DNA from: Defluviimonas sp. SAOS-178_SWC
Lineage (GTDB): Bacteria; Pseudomonadota; Alphaproteobacteria; Rhodobacterales; Rhodobacteraceae
Direction of reading: 5' to 3'
Assembly (NCBI RefSeq): GCF_039830135.1
Contig: NZ_CP156081.1
Span: forward strand, 1,660,001-1,724,000
Length of the DNA: 64,000 nt
A program made the position numbers and the translations under genes. Shown here one piece after another: positions 18,422-27,992 of the stretch; position 1 is the stretch's first letter; every line of letters begins with the position of its first letter. The notes beneath the pieces were generated by a model that saw only the letters and a program-made list of their open reading frames with translations, searched no databases and was not told the DNA's origin.

Positions 18422-20081
18422 CGCGGGCCGCCTCGGCGGGGTAGAGCGCGGCCTTGAACGGCTCCGCCCCGAGACGGCGATAGGCGTCGAGGAAGGTCTC
18501 GCTCCGGTCGTCGCGGAGCGCGAGGTAGGCCCGCAGCAGCCGTTCGATCGCCGGCACGATCTCGTCATAGGCGAAGCCGGGGCCGGCGCGTTCGCCGATC
18601 ACCATGTTTTCGGTGTGATCGCCGCCGAGCGTGATCTGATAGTTTTCCACCCCGGCGCGGTCGAGCCCGAGAATGCCGATATGGCCGACATGGTGATGGC
18701 CGCAGGCGTTGATGCAGCCCGAGATCTTGATCTTGAGCGCGCCGATTTCCTCCTCCAGCCCGATGGCCTTGAAGTGCGTGGCGATCTGGGTGGCGACCGG
18801 AATCGACCGGGCGGTTGCCAGCGTGCAGTAATCCATGCCGGGGCAGGCGATGATATCCGAGACAAGGCCGATATTGGCGGTGGCAAGCCCATCGGTCTTC
18901 AGCGCCGCGTGCAGCGCCGGCAGGTCGGATTTGTGGACATGCGGCAGAACGACGTTCTGCTCGTGGCTGATGCGCAGCTCTCCGTGGCCGTACCTGTCCG
19001 CCAGATCGGCCAGCAGGCGCATCTGCGCCGAAGTGGCATCGCCCGGCGTGGCGCCATGCGCCTTGAGCGAAACGGTGACGATGGCGTAGCCCGGCGCGCG
19101 GTGCGCCGTCAGGTTGGTATCGCTCCACGAGCGGAAGACCGGATCGGCGCGGCGCGCCTCGTCATAGGCAGCCGTGGGGGCGGCGCGGAAGGCCGGGGCG
19201 GTGAAATGGCCCTCGATCTCGCGCAGCACCTCCTGATCGGCGCCGGAGAACTCGGTACGGGTCTGCTTGAAGCGTTCCTCGACGGCGTCGCGGAACTTTT
19301 CCATACCGTTCTCGAACACGGTGATCTTGACGCGCGCCTTGAACTTGTTGTCGCGCCGGCCCATCACGTTGTAGGTCGAGACGATCGCCTCGAGATAGGG
19401 CAGAAGGTCGGCCTTCTTCAGGAAGGGCCGGATCACCTGCGCCACCATCGGCGTGCGGCCAAGCCCGCCGCCCACCAGCACCTCGTAGCCGGTCTGACCG
19501 GAGCCGCCGCGCACGATGCGCAGGCCAATATCGTGCGACTTGGTCACGACACGGTCGTTGGGTGAGCCGGTGACGCCGATCTTGAACTTGCGCGGCAGGA
19601 ACTGGAATTCGGGATGGTCGGTCGACCACTGGCGAATGAGCTCCGCCGTCGGGCGCGGATCCTCGATCTCGTCGGCGGCGGCGCCGGCGAAATGGTCGGC
19701 GGTGACGTTGCGGATCGTGTTTCCGCTCGTCTGGATCGAATGCATCTGCACGTCGGCCAGAGCTTCGAGGATGTCGGGCACGTCCGACAGTTTCGGCCAG
19801 TTGAACTGGATGTTCGTGCGCGTGGTGAAGTGGCCGTAGCCCTTGTCCCAGCGGTCGGCGATCATCGCGAGCTGGCGCATCTGGTCGGGACTGATCGTGC
19901 CGTAGGGAATGGCGATGCGCAGCATGTAGGCGTGAAGCTGGAGGTAGAGGCCGTTCTTCAGCCGCAGCGGACGGAATTCATCTTCCGTCAGCGAGCCGTC
20001 GATGCGGCGTTCCACCTGGGCACGGAACTGGGCGTTGCGCCGGCGGACGAAGGCTTCGTCGAAGTCGGAATATTCATACAT
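18411..20081 (-). CDS. cysI: Sulfite reductase haemoprotein (nitrite/sulfite reductase family)
   Basis: Six-electron reductase converting sulfite to sulfide with sirohaem and a [4Fe-4S] cluster. The 556-residue protein has two ferredoxin-like halves, the sequence GHFTTRTNIQFNWPKL in the N-terminal half, and the coupled cluster/sirohaem cysteines in CPGMDYCTLATARSI and SGCINACGHHHVGHIG. The position between DUF2849 and cysH argues for sulfite rather than nitrite as substrate. It overlaps both neighbours, so the operon is tightly coupled. Confidence 0.9.
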   Translation of the reverse strand: MYEYSDFDEAFVRRRNAQFRAQVERRIDGSLTEDEFRPLRLKNGLYLQLHAYMLRIAIPYGTISPDQMRQLAMIADRWDKGYGHFTTRTNIQFNWPKLSDVPDILEALADVQMHSIQTSGNTIRNVTADHFAGAAADEIEDPRPTAELIRQWSTDHPEFQFLPRKFKIGVTGSPNDRVVTKSHDIGLRIVRGGSGQTGYEVLVGGGLGRTPMVAQVIRPFLKKADLLPYLEAIVSTYNVMGRRDNKFKARVKITVFENGMEKFRDAVEERFKQTRTEFSGADQEVLREIEGHFTAPAFRAAPTAAYDEARRADPVFRSWSDTNLTAHRAPGYAIVTVSLKAHGATPGDATSAQMRLLADLADRYGHGELRISHEQNVVLPHVHKSDLPALHAALKTDGLATANIGLVSDIIACPGMDYCTLATARSIPVATQIATHFKAIGLEEEIGALKIKISGCINACGHHHVGHIGILGLDRAGVENYQITLGGDHTENMVIGERAGPGFAYDEIVPAIERLLRAYLALRDDRSETFLDAYRRLGAEPFKAALYPAEAARDAA

Positions 20082-20379
20082 GGCCGGCCTCCTGCTTGCC
20101 GTGCGGATAATTCGATGGGCCGCGGGTTCGGAATTCCTCTCGGAAATGCACCGGCTCGGGCCCCTGCGCCCCGCGCTTCGCGTCGGCGAGGTAGGCGCCC
20201 ACGACGAGGTCGCGCTGCCGGTCCGCCTTGAGGAGCCGGATCTGGGCATGGGCCTCGTCCTCGATCAGCTCCGCTTCGGCGTGGTCGCGGGTCCAGCGGT
20301 CGTCGGCGGTGAGGTAGACCACGTCGCCCTCGATCAACGCATTCGCGGTGACGACTTTCGGAGTGAAGGCGCGGCTCAT
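20074..20379 (-). CDS. DUF2849 family protein, first gene of the sulfite-reduction operon
   Basis: A 101-residue protein starting MSRAFTPKVVTANALIEGDVVY, typical of DUF2849, which is usually found before sulfite reductase genes in alphaproteobacteria. Function unknown. Its 3' end overlaps cysI by eight bases. A sirohaem synthase gene (cysG), often found at this end of such clusters, is not present here. Confidence 0.82.
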   Translation of the reverse strand: MSRAFTPKVVTANALIEGDVVYLTADDRWTRDHAEAELIEDEAHAQIRLLKADRQRDLVVGAYLADAKRGAQGPEPVHFREEFRTRGPSNYPHGKQEAGHV

Positions 20380-20420
20380 GGAACGGTCCTTTGTGGCGAG
20401 GCGGCTTTGTTCTCGCCCTA

Positions 20421-20439
20421 TATAGGAAATTTTCCCATA
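20421..20439. promoter_or_regulatory. Palindromic operator between the cys operon and lrp gene
   Basis: TATAGGAAATTTTCCCATA is a 19-bp near-perfect palindrome (one mismatch pair) centred on 20430, in the 149-bp gap between divergent promoters. On the minus strand it overlaps the -10 of a candidate promoter TTGGCA-N17-TATGGG. It is a likely binding site for the adjacent Lrp-family protein. Confidence 0.6.
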
Positions 20440-20528
20440 ATGGCGCCAGATACCCTTGCCAATAAGGATGAATGTTCCGTACATCGGCAATACTTGGACC
20501 CGCATTTCAGATTCGGAGGGAAAAGCGA

Positions 20529-20990
20529 ATGTCTGTCCGGCTCGACGAGGTGGATCGGAAAATTCTTGGCCAGCTGCAGGAGGATGCCGGGCAGTCGCTG
20601 GACGAGATCGCCCGCAAGGTCGGCTCGTCGAAGACGCCGGTCTGGAACCGAATCCGCAAGATGAAGGACGCCGGCGTGATCGGCCGGCAGACGATGCTTC
20701 TGGATCCCGAGTCGCTCGGGCTGGAAGCCTGTTTCTTCGTGCTGATCCGCACGTCGGAGCACGAGGCCGACTGGCAGAACAAGTTCCTTCGGGCACTCAA
20801 GGCCCGGCCCGAAGTGATGGAGGCGCACCGGCTGGCGGGCGACATCGACTATATCCTGAAAGTGCGGGTGAAGAACGCCCGCGCCTATGACACCTTCTAC
20901 CAGGCGCTGATCTCGGAGGTGCGGATCTACAACGTGACGGCGCTTCTGAGCATGGAGGAGATCAAGTCGACGACCTTGCTGCCCCTGTGA
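20529..20990 (+). CDS. Lrp/AsnC family regulator of the sulfur cluster
   Basis: A 153-residue DNA-binding protein. The N-terminal winged helix (LDEVDRKILGQLQEDAGQSL then IARKVGSSKTPVWNRI) is followed by the RAM ligand-binding domain, which ends in the conserved ...MEEIKSTTLLPL. It is divergent from the DUF2849-cysI-cysH operon, so it probably controls sulfate assimilation and itself through the palindrome at 20421-20439. The ligand is unknown. Confidence 0.85.
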   Translation: MSVRLDEVDRKILGQLQEDAGQSLDEIARKVGSSKTPVWNRIRKMKDAGVIGRQTMLLDPESLGLEACFFVLIRTSEHEADWQNKFLRALKARPEVMEAHRLAGDIDYILKVRVKNARAYDTFYQALISEVRIYNVTALLSMEEIKSTTLLPL

Positions 20991-21013
20991 CGCGTCCGAG
21001 GCGCTGCCCCGGA

Positions 21014-21039
21014 CCCCGGGATATTTCCGGCAAGATGAA
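21014..21039 (+). repeat. Copy of the dispersed GGTATTTCCGGCAAGATGAA-type repeat
   Basis: CCCCGGGATATTTCCGGCAA followed by GATGAA lies 24 bp after the lrp-type gene stop, between it and the convergent P450 gene. It matches the copies at 863-945 and 60701-60726. Confidence 0.6.
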
Positions 21040-21133
21040 GGGGCAGGGCGTTTCGGGATCGCGTTGCATCTGAAGTCGAGCCTGTCTTGTTCGCATTCGG
21101 ATCCGTGCCGGTCCGGACAAGACGCGAAACGCC

Positions 21134-22315
21134 TTAGCCTTTGCACATCAGTCTTTCGAGGCCGTGGAAGTGGTAGAGGTTGGCGTAGCGCGGCGGTTCG
21201 GTCACTGAAAGGCCGGGGAGGCGCTCAAAGAGGATCGGGAGCGCGGTCTGAAGTTCGAGCCGTGCCAGGGGCGCGCCGACGCAGAAATGCAGGCCCGCGC
21301 CGAAGCTGAGGTTCGCCTTGACCGGGCGGTCCGGGTTGAAGCGAGCCGGTTTTTCCCAGAGGCCGGGATCCCGGTTGGCGGCGGCAAGCAGGCAGCCGAC
21401 CTCGTCGCCGCGGCGGAAGCGGTGGCCCGCGATCTCGACGTCTTCGTAGGCGTGGCGTGTGAAGAGGTGGAGCGCGGGGTCGTGGCGGAGGATTTCCTCC
21501 ACGGTGCCCTCGACCCGGTCCGGCGCGAGGGTATCGGCGCCATACCCGTTTTCGATCAGTGCTTTCACGCCATTTCCCAGGGTGTGGACCGTCGCTTCGT
21601 GTCCGGCGTTGAGGAGGAGGATGCAGGTGGCGATGAGTTCGTCCGTGGACAGTTTTTCGCCATCGGCCCCGGCGGCGATGAGGTGGGTGAGGAGATCGTC
21701 GGCGGGCGTCGCGCGGCGGTGGTCGATGTGGCGGAGCAGGAAGGCGACGAACGCTTCTGTCGCGGCGACGGCGGCATCCTCGGTCGCGCGGGTGCGGCGG
21801 GCCTGATACATGCCGACCATCGCGTTCGACCAATTTAGGAGGTCGTCCGCCCGGTCTTCCGGCACGCCGAGGAGGCGGGCGATGATGATGACCGGGAGCT
21901 TGCGGGCGAAATGGTCGAGAAGGTCGAACTCGCTCGCGGGAAAGGCGTCGATGAGGTGGTGGGACAGCGCCGCGATCTCGGGCGCGAGGGCGGCGATGCG
22001 GCGCGAGGTGAAGGCCCTGAGGACGAGCGAGCGGAGCCGCGTGTGCCGGGGCGGCTCCAGTTCCAGCATCGAATGCGCCTCGACCGCGTAGAAGGGACGA
22101 AGGTGATCCGGGACCGGGCAGCGCTTTTCCTCGGGCAGTTCGCGGCCGAAGCGGCGGTCGCGCAGGATCGCGCCGACGGCGGTGGCGGAGGTGGCGCAGA
22201 CGAGGCCGTACTCCTCCCAGCGAAAAAGCGGGCCAGCCTTTCGGGCGCGGTCGTAGAACGGGTAGGGGTTCTGGACGAAGGTGTCCGCGGTCGGGGATTG
22301 GCTGAGGGTCTGCAT
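21134..22315 (-). CDS. Cytochrome P450
   Basis: Soluble haem-thiolate monooxygenase of 393 residues, the bacterial class length. It has the I-helix LLNAGHEATVHTL (alcohol/acid pair replaced by E-A-T), the ExxR in EEILR, and the haem loop FGAGLHFCVGAPLARLE with ligand C345. The ATG at 22315 is used; a GTG five codons upstream is possible. No redox-partner gene is adjacent, so it presumably uses a shared ferredoxin system. Substrate unknown. Confidence 0.93.
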   Translation of the reverse strand: MQTLSQSPTADTFVQNPYPFYDRARKAGPLFRWEEYGLVCATSATAVGAILRDRRFGRELPEEKRCPVPDHLRPFYAVEAHSMLELEPPRHTRLRSLVLRAFTSRRIAALAPEIAALSHHLIDAFPASEFDLLDHFARKLPVIIIARLLGVPEDRADDLLNWSNAMVGMYQARRTRATEDAAVAATEAFVAFLLRHIDHRRATPADDLLTHLIAAGADGEKLSTDELIATCILLLNAGHEATVHTLGNGVKALIENGYGADTLAPDRVEGTVEEILRHDPALHLFTRHAYEDVEIAGHRFRRGDEVGCLLAAANRDPGLWEKPARFNPDRPVKANLSFGAGLHFCVGAPLARLELQTALPILFERLPGLSVTEPPRYANLYHFHGLERLMCKG

Positions 22316-22365
22316 CGCGGCTCCGGACACGGTCGGGGCGAGCTAAGCCGAGTGGCGCGCGGGTT

Positions 22366-23283
22366 TCAAGCCATGCGGTCGCGGCCCTGGGCGATGATGA
22401 CGCCAAGCGCGACCACGGCGGCGCCGACGCCTTGCCCCCAGCTCCATCCCGCGCCGAAGGCGAGCGCGAAGAGCATGACGTAGAAGGGGGCGATATTGAT
22501 GTGCATCGAGGCGACGCCGATGCCGAGCCCGGCGACCCCGACGAGGAAAAGCACCTGCGACAGGGCGAGCGATCCGATCGCGTAGACCGCGAGGTAGCTC
22601 CATTCGTGCGGTCCGATCTCGGCCCAGGGAATGCCGTCGCCGCCCAAAGCCGCCCAGCCGAGCTGCACGATGATCAGAGCCACGGCCCCGCCTGTCAGCG
22701 TGACGGCGCTGCGCGCCAGCGCCGAACAGCCCGGCAGGGCCATGACCGACGCGCGCGATCCCCAGCTGAAGACGACGACCGAGGCGAAAGCCGCGAGCGC
22801 GCCGAGCCCCATGTCGAGATGCCCCATCCGCGCGGCATGGGTGGCGACGCCGCCCGCGATGCTGAGGATCAGCCCGGTGACGAGCCGGACGTTCAGCCGC
22901 CGTCCGTCATGGAGGCATTCAAGCGCGATCCCCGTGACCGGCATCGTCGCGGCGATCACCGCGACCGTGATGCCGTCGGTGCGTTGCTGCGCGAAGATGA
23001 GAAGCCACGTGCCGAGCCCGAAGCCGACGGCGCCGACCCGGAGCCCTTTCTGCCAGTCGACGCGGCGCAAGACCTCGCCGCCCTCGACAAGCCCCCAGAC
23101 GGGGACGAGAAAGAGGGCCGCCAGCGCCATGCGCAGAACGGCAACCGTCAGCGGGGGGAGCGTGGCCAGAAGCGCATCGGCGAGCGGAAACCCCACGGCC
23201 CATATCGCCATCGAGGCGATGCAGGCAAGGTTCGCCCAAAGCCTCGGGTTGCGCGGCGCGGGGAATTCGGTGGCTGTCGACAC
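22366..23283 (-). CDS. EamA/DMT family transporter
   Basis: A 305-residue inner-membrane protein with ten hydrophobic segments in two EamA-type repeats (NLACIASMAIWAVGFPLADA begins the first). The family exports metabolites and amino acids; the substrate is unknown. It starts with GTG at 23283. It lies 50 bp upstream of the P450 gene on the same strand and may be co-transcribed. Confidence 0.85.
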   Translation of the reverse strand: MSTATEFPAPRNPRLWANLACIASMAIWAVGFPLADALLATLPPLTVAVLRMALAALFLVPVWGLVEGGEVLRRVDWQKGLRVGAVGFGLGTWLLIFAQQRTDGITVAVIAATMPVTGIALECLHDGRRLNVRLVTGLILSIAGGVATHAARMGHLDMGLGALAAFASVVVFSWGSRASVMALPGCSALARSAVTLTGGAVALIIVQLGWAALGGDGIPWAEIGPHEWSYLAVYAIGSLALSQVLFLVGVAGLGIGVASMHINIAPFYVMLFALAFGAGWSWGQGVGAAVVALGVIIAQGRDRMA

Positions 23284-23378
23284 GTCGGACGTGGCTCCGC
23301 GCAGGGATCGGTCCGGCGGATGCTGTCACGTCCGTTCCCGCGCCCGCACCTCCGGGAGCGACAAAAAGGTCGGGAATG

Positions 23379-24122
23379 TCAGCTGGCGTCGAGCGCCGCG
23401 ACGATCGCGCCGAAATCGGCGGCCTTGAGGCTCGCGCCGCCGACGAGGGCACCGTCGACATTCGAGGTCGCGAAGATCTCGCTTGCGTTCGAGGGCTTGA
23501 CCGAACCGCCGTAGAGGAGGCGCATGTCACCGGCATCGGCGAAGCGCTTGGCGAGTCCGGCGCGCAGGAAGTCGTGCACCTCCGCGATCTGGTCGAGGGT
23601 CGGTGTGCGTCCGGTTCCGATGGCCCAGACCGGCTCGTAGGCGATGACGGTATTGGCGGAGGTCGCGCCGGCCGGGACCGAGCCTTCGAGCTGGGCGCCG
23701 ATGACATCGAGCGTTTCGCCCGCGTCGCGCTGGGTCTCGGTCTCGCCGACGCAGACGATCGCGACGAGGCCGGCGGCATGGGCGGCCTCGGCTTTGGCCC
23801 GGACGAGGGCGTCCGTCTCCCCGTGATCGGCGCGGCGTTCGGAATGGCCGACGATGACGTAACGCGCACCGGCATCTGCGAGCATCGCCGCCGAGACGTC
23901 GCCGGTATGGGCGCCGGAGACCTCGGGGTGGCAATCCTGCCCACCCACCGCGACCGGCCCCTTGCCGGCCTTCCAGGCCATCTGCGCGACCAGCGTCGCC
24001 GGCGGGCAGATCAGGACGTCGCAGCGCGGCGCGGGATGGGCGGCCGCCAACGCCTCGATCTCGGCGAGGTTCGCCGTCGTGCCGTTCATCTTCCAGTTCC
24101 CGGCCGCCAGTTTCCGCCGCAT
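23379..24122 (-). CDS. tpiA: Triosephosphate isomerase
   Basis: Glycolytic enzyme interconverting dihydroxyacetone phosphate and glyceraldehyde 3-phosphate. The 247-residue barrel has the N-terminal GNWKMNG with catalytic K11, the electrophile H93 in IVGHSERR, the catalytic E163 in [11 protein letters not shown], and the phosphate loop LLYGGSVKP. The ATG at 24122 matches the family start; five upstream in-frame codons are unlikely to be translated. Confidence 0.97.
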   Translation of the reverse strand: MRRKLAAGNWKMNGTTANLAEIEALAAAHPAPRCDVLICPPATLVAQMAWKAGKGPVAVGGQDCHPEVSGAHTGDVSAAMLADAGARYVIVGHSERRADHGETDALVRAKAEAAHAAGLVAIVCVGETETQRDAGETLDVIGAQLEGSVPAGATSANTVIAYEPVWAIGTGRTPTLDQIAEVHDFLRAGLAKRFADAGDMRLLYGGSVKPSNASEIFATSNVDGALVGGASLKAADFGAIVAALDAS

Positions 24123-24133
24123 GATCGCCTCCC

Positions 24134-24460
24134 TCACCGCAATTCGTCCAATGCCTGCCCGGCGAGTTTGCAGGCGAGCGCGGGATCGTCAAGCGCGGCA
24201 TGCGGCAGCCGCCAATACGGCATGGCCGTGGTCTTGCCGCCATCGCGGGAATAGGTCCAGCGGTCCCATCCCTCTTCGGTCATCCGTTTCGCGAAAGCGC
24301 CGGCGCCCTTCAGCCAGATAGAGCCGTCGGTATGCAGGATCGAGAAGATCGTGCCGTCGCGGTAGAGGCAAAGCCCGCCCATCATCTTGCGGGTGGAGAG
24401 GGGGCCGAGATCGTCGAAAAGCTCAAGCGCGAAGGCGATATCGGCGTCCGAGACGCTCAT
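24134..24460 (-). CDS. TfoX/Sxy N-terminal domain protein
   Basis: A 108-residue protein with only the TfoX N-terminal domain ([20 protein letters not shown]). In gammaproteobacteria full-length TfoX/Sxy controls competence; single-domain forms like this are widespread and unassigned. Its ATG overlaps the stop of the iscA-like gene by four bases. Confidence 0.82.
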   Translation of the reverse strand: MSVSDADIAFALELFDDLGPLSTRKMMGGLCLYRDGTIFSILHTDGSIWLKGAGAFAKRMTEEGWDRWTYSRDGGKTTAMPYWRLPHAALDDPALACKLAGQALDELR

Positions 24461-24831
24461 CCGCGCGGGGCGCCGGCGTCGGGCATGTCCTTGAACTTGA
24501 TCGACTCGCCGCAGCCGCAGGCCTCGGAGACATTGGGGTTGTTGAACTTGAAGCCGGATTCGAGGAGCGATGTCTCGTAGTCGATCTCGGTGCCGAAGAG
24601 GAACATCTGCGCCATCGGCGCGATCATCACCCGCGCGCCGTCCTGCTCGACGACCTCGTCCATCGGGCCGGGCTCGGCGGCGAATTCCATCGTGTATTCC
24701 ATGCCCGCGCACCCGCCCTTCTTGACGCCGACTTTCAGCCCGTAGGCGCCGTCCTTGGCCATCAGGCGGGTGATCTGCGCCACCGCGCGGGGGGTGATCG
24801 TCACCGGGGATTTGCCGGGAATGCCGAACAT
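24457..24831 (-). CDS. A-type iron-sulfur carrier (IscA/SufA/HesB family)
   Basis: A 124-residue protein with the three conserved cysteines of A-type carriers, C41 in GGCAGMEY and C105/C107 in ACGCGES, which hold a transferable Fe-S cluster or iron. Length is normal for the family. It is co-transcribed with the TfoX-like gene. The sufT gene lies 1.5 kb away on the same strand. Confidence 0.9.
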   Translation of the reverse strand: MFGIPGKSPVTITPRAVAQITRLMAKDGAYGLKVGVKKGGCAGMEYTMEFAAEPGPMDEVVEQDGARVMIAPMAQMFLFGTEIDYETSLLESGFKFNNPNVSEACGCGESIKFKDMPDAGAPRG

Positions 24832-24857
24832 GGATGTCTCCGTTTCCTGCCCCCAAT

Positions 24858-25577
24858 CTAAGGCGCGGGCGCTCCGATCTCAATGGGGGGCAGCGCTGCG
24901 GCGAGCCAGAGCGTCGCATAGGCGGCCGCCAGCGCCCATCCGAAGGAGGCCAGCGTGCCGATGATCACGTATTCGCTGGCATGCTGGTTCTTCGAGGCGG
25001 TATCGAAACGCAGCACCGACTTGGCGGCGATCAGGAAGCCGATGCCTGCGGGTTGTCCGACGAGGACGAACAGGAAGATCAACGCCCGTTCGAGGTTGCC
25101 GATCATGCGGCCGCCGTTCGGCAGCCCTTTCGGCAGGTCGTCGGGCTGATAGTCGAGCATCAGGAACCCGACCGCGAATCCGCCCGCCCGCACGGTCAGG
25201 ATGGCGCCGGCGAGATAGGCCATGAGCGCCGGTGCCGCCGGTACGCCCGCCCAGATGCCGCCGTCCACCAGATCGGGCCGGAACCAGGCGAGGACGGCGA
25301 GGCTGAGAAGATGCGCGCCCTGGTCCGCGAGGAAGGCCGCGAGACTGGGGGCGGCGATGCGGGCCTTCGCCGCGTCGATGGCAATGTGGACGACCGCAAG
25401 CGCCAGGACTTCCCACGAGTCGATCCGGCCGGTCGCGGCCTGCGCCGCTGCCAGCACGATCGCTCCGTGCAGAAGAAGGGCCGGAAACCGCCGCTTGTTC
25501 GCGGCGATCCAGCCGGTCTGGAAGACGAAATCGGCGAGCGCGTGGGCAAGCAGGAGCGCGGCGAAGGTTTCGATCAT
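24858..25577 (-). CDS. DUF3307 integral membrane protein
   Basis: A 239-residue membrane protein with the DUF3307 N-terminus (LLAHALADFVFQTGWIAANK) and about six hydrophobic segments. It overlaps the upstream SatD-like gene by four bases (ATGA), and this pairing of a DNA-binding SatD-like protein with a DUF3307 membrane protein suggests a two-part unit. Function unknown. Confidence 0.8.
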   Translation of the reverse strand: MIETFAALLLAHALADFVFQTGWIAANKRRFPALLLHGAIVLAAAQAATGRIDSWEVLALAVVHIAIDAAKARIAAPSLAAFLADQGAHLLSLAVLAWFRPDLVDGGIWAGVPAAPALMAYLAGAILTVRAGGFAVGFLMLDYQPDDLPKGLPNGGRMIGNLERALIFLFVLVGQPAGIGFLIAAKSVLRFDTASKNQHASEYVIIGTLASFGWALAAAYATLWLAAALPPIEIGAPAP

Positions 25578-26266
25578 GGCGCCGGATCCCACTCGTACTT
25601 CTGCATTGCGTGGATCGCGTTCTCCATCGCCTGAAAGCCGGCACCCGTCAATCGCGCCTGCATCGCTTGGCGCGTGATGCCGAGGCGCTGCGCCAGTTCG
25701 TCCTGCGTCTTCCAGTCGTCCCGAAGCGCCATCGCCATCGCCTCGGCCTGCGGTTGCGTCAGGCGGTTGGCGATCCATTCGGCCATGTCGAAGAAGGCCG
25801 CCTGCCAGTCGCGGTCGGCGACTCCGTGAACGGCCTTGTCACGGCCCCCGGCGATGGCGAGACGCCGGTGCTTCGGCATAGCGTCCAGTTGGCTGCCAGA
25901 GACGAAGAAGGCCGGTCCCGAAGCATCCGACAAGTTGGCCGTTCCGAGGTTGTCCCAGGGGCCGACGCCGACCGAGATGCGGGTTTCGATCTGGTGGTTC
26001 CCGGCTTTGAGGTCGGCGATGATGATCAGTGCGGCGCGCAGGGCCCAACCCGCGCGTCCGAGAACGATCTGCCAGCCGTCGCCACGGAAGCGGGTGAAAC
26101 GGGTCTCGGCATCGATCATGTCGGAGAGCGTGCGCGCCGTTGCCGCTATGCGGCCCATCGCCGCCTCGATCTCGGCCGTGTCATGCTTCTGCGAGGCAAC
26201 GAGATCGCCGGTCAGGACCGCGACCACCTTGTCATATGCCGTCAAGTCATTTGGATTGCTTTCCAT
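25574..26266 (-). CDS. SatD-like protein with C-terminal helix-turn-helix
   Basis: A 230-residue protein. The N-terminal 150 residues resemble SatD (VVAVLTGDLVASQKH; FTRFRGDGWQIVLGRAGWAL). Residues of about 175-205 form a helix-turn-helix (WKTQDELAQRLGITRQAMQA). I chose the ATG at 26266 because a promoter at 26274-26301 would begin transcription almost at that codon; another ATG at 26278 lies inside the -10 region. It is coupled to the DUF3307 gene and probably regulates it. Confidence 0.72.
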   Translation of the reverse strand: MESNPNDLTAYDKVVAVLTGDLVASQKHDTAEIEAAMGRIAATARTLSDMIDAETRFTRFRGDGWQIVLGRAGWALRAALIIIADLKAGNHQIETRISVGVGPWDNLGTANLSDASGPAFFVSGSQLDAMPKHRRLAIAGGRDKAVHGVADRDWQAAFFDMAEWIANRLTQPQAEAMAMALRDDWKTQDELAQRLGITRQAMQARLTGAGFQAMENAIHAMQKYEWDPAP

Positions 26267-26273
26267 GAAGCAA

Positions 26274-26301
26274 ATCATATGACTTTCTATTTAAAAAGCA
26301 A
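26274..26301 (-). promoter_or_regulatory. Promoter of the SatD-like gene, probably leaderless
   Basis: On the minus strand TTGCTT (26301-26296), a 16-bp spacer and TATGAT (26279-26274) form a good sigma-70-type promoter, followed after seven bases by the ATG at 26266. Near-repeats ATATG-G-TTGCTT and ATATG-AT-TTGCTT overlap both promoter elements and could be operators for the encoded HTH protein. Confidence 0.6.
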
Positions 26302-26315
26302 CCATATTGGCTTGC

Positions 26316-26681
26316 CTACATGAAGCCAAGCTCAAGCCGCGCCTCGTCGGACATCATGTCCATGCCCCATTGCGGCTCGAACGTCATCTGGACATCGACC
26401 TGCTTCACGCCGTCCAGCGGTTCCACCGCGTCGGCGACCCAGCCCGGCATCTCGCCCGCGACCGGGCAGCCCGGCGCGGTCAGGGTCATGACGATTCCCA
26501 CCTCGTTCTCGGGCGAGATGTCGATCGTGTAGATCAGGCCGAGGTCAAAGATATTGACCGGAATTTCAGGGTCATAGACCGTACGGCAGGCCTCCACGAT
26601 CCGCTCGTAAAGCGGGTGGTCTGTTGTCGATGGCTTGATCAGCGGCGTGCCCTCGACCGGGGCGGTGGAGTCGGCGGTCAT
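26316..26681 (-). CDS. sufT: SUF-associated Fe-S assembly protein (DUF59/MIP18 family)
   Basis: A 121-residue protein with the DUF59 sequence [18 protein letters not shown], then [18 protein letters not shown] with the conserved cysteine, and the C-terminal [14 protein letters not shown]. SufT-type proteins help mature Fe-S proteins in the cytosol. The ATG at 26681 gives the family length; the upstream frame extension is not DUF59-like. Confidence 0.88.
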   Translation of the reverse strand: MTADSTAPVEGTPLIKPSTTDHPLYERIVEACRTVYDPEIPVNIFDLGLIYTIDISPENEVGIVMTLTAPGCPVAGEMPGWVADAVEPLDGVKQVDVQMTFEPQWGMDMMSDEARLELGFM

Positions 26682-26861
26682 CTGTGTCTCGCTCAGTTGT
26701 TGAGTGAATATATAGGGAATTGCGCGGGGGGCGTAAAGACTGCCCGCATCCGCCCCCGTTCGCGCCGGGCGCGCAAGAAAAGACTTGCGCCCGCATGTGC
26801 GGGCACTCCGCCGGATCACGGCCCTTCAAAAGCCGTGTGCGACCGGATAAGAGCGGCCCTC

Positions 26862-27992
26862 ATGACCACACGCTTTTCCTTCGACGTCGCCGCAACCGAC
26901 GGCCGCGCCCGGACCGGGACCATCCGCACCCCGCGCGGCGACATCCGCACGCCCGCCTTCATGCCGGTCGGCACGGCAGGCACCGTGAAGGCGATGCTGC
27001 CCGAATCCGTGCGCGCGACCGGCGCCGATATCCTGCTTGGCAACACCTATCACCTGATGCTGCGCCCGACCGCGGAACGGATCGCGCGGCTCGGCGGGCT
27101 GCACCGCTTCATGAACTGGGACCGGCCGATCCTGACCGATTCGGGCGGTTTCCAGGTGATGAGCCTGGCCGCCCTGCGCAAGCTCACTGAAGAGGGCGTG
27201 CGGTTCTCCTCCCATATCGACGGCTCCAAGCACATGCTCAGCCCCGAGCGCTCGATCGAGATCCAGCGCCTTCTCGGCTCCGATATCGTGATGTGTTTCG
27301 ATGAATGCCCGGCCTTGCCCGCGACCGAGGAGGAGGTCGCGACGTCCATGCGGCTGTCGATGCGCTGGGCGCAAAGGTCACGCGACGCCTTCGGCGACCG
27401 GCCGGGATACGCGCTTTTCGGGATCATGCAGGGCGGGGTGACGCGCGCGTTGCGCGAAGAGAGCGCCGAAGCGCTGAAGACCATCGGATTCGACGGCTAT
27501 GCCGTGGGCGGCCTCGCGGTGGGCGAGGGGCAGGAGGCGATGTTCTCGGTCCTCGACTACGCGCCGGGCTTCCTGCCCGAGGACAAGCCCCGCTATCTCA
27601 TGGGGGTCGGCAAGCCCGACGACATCGTCGGCGCGGTGGAACGTGGCATCGACATGATGGACTGCGTGCTGCCGTCGCGCTCGGGCCGCACCGGGCAGGC
27701 CTGGACCCGGGCCGGTCAGGTCAACATCAAGAATGCCCGCCACATGGACGATCCGCGCCCCCTCGACGCGACCTGCACCTGCCCGGCCTGCCGGAAGTAT
27801 AGCCGGGCCTATCTGCATCACGTCTTCCGGTCGGGAGAGATCATCGCGTCGATGCTGCTGACCTGGCACAACCTGCATTACTATCAGGAGCTTATGCAGG
27901 GCCTGCGCGACGCGATCACGGAGGGACGGCTCGCCGCCTTCATCGCCGACTTCCACGCGACCCGCGCGGCGGGCGATATCGAGCCGCTGTAG
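26862..27992 (+). CDS. tgt: Queuine tRNA-ribosyltransferase
   Basis: Exchanges guanine-34 for the queuosine precursor preQ1 in GUN-anticodon tRNAs. The 376-residue barrel has the nucleophile and general-acid motifs ([24 protein letters not shown]), the substrate loop GIMQGGV, and the zinc site [16 protein letters not shown]. Start ATG 26862 matches the family. No other queuosine genes are nearby. Confidence 0.96.
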   Translation: MTTRFSFDVAATDGRARTGTIRTPRGDIRTPAFMPVGTAGTVKAMLPESVRATGADILLGNTYHLMLRPTAERIARLGGLHRFMNWDRPILTDSGGFQVMSLAALRKLTEEGVRFSSHIDGSKHMLSPERSIEIQRLLGSDIVMCFDECPALPATEEEVATSMRLSMRWAQRSRDAFGDRPGYALFGIMQGGVTRALREESAEALKTIGFDGYAVGGLAVGEGQEAMFSVLDYAPGFLPEDKPRYLMGVGKPDDIVGAVERGIDMMDCVLPSRSGRTGQAWTRAGQVNIKNARHMDDPRPLDATCTCPACRKYSRAYLHHVFRSGEIIASMLLTWHNLHYYQELMQGLRDAITEGRLAAFIADFHATRAAGDIEPL

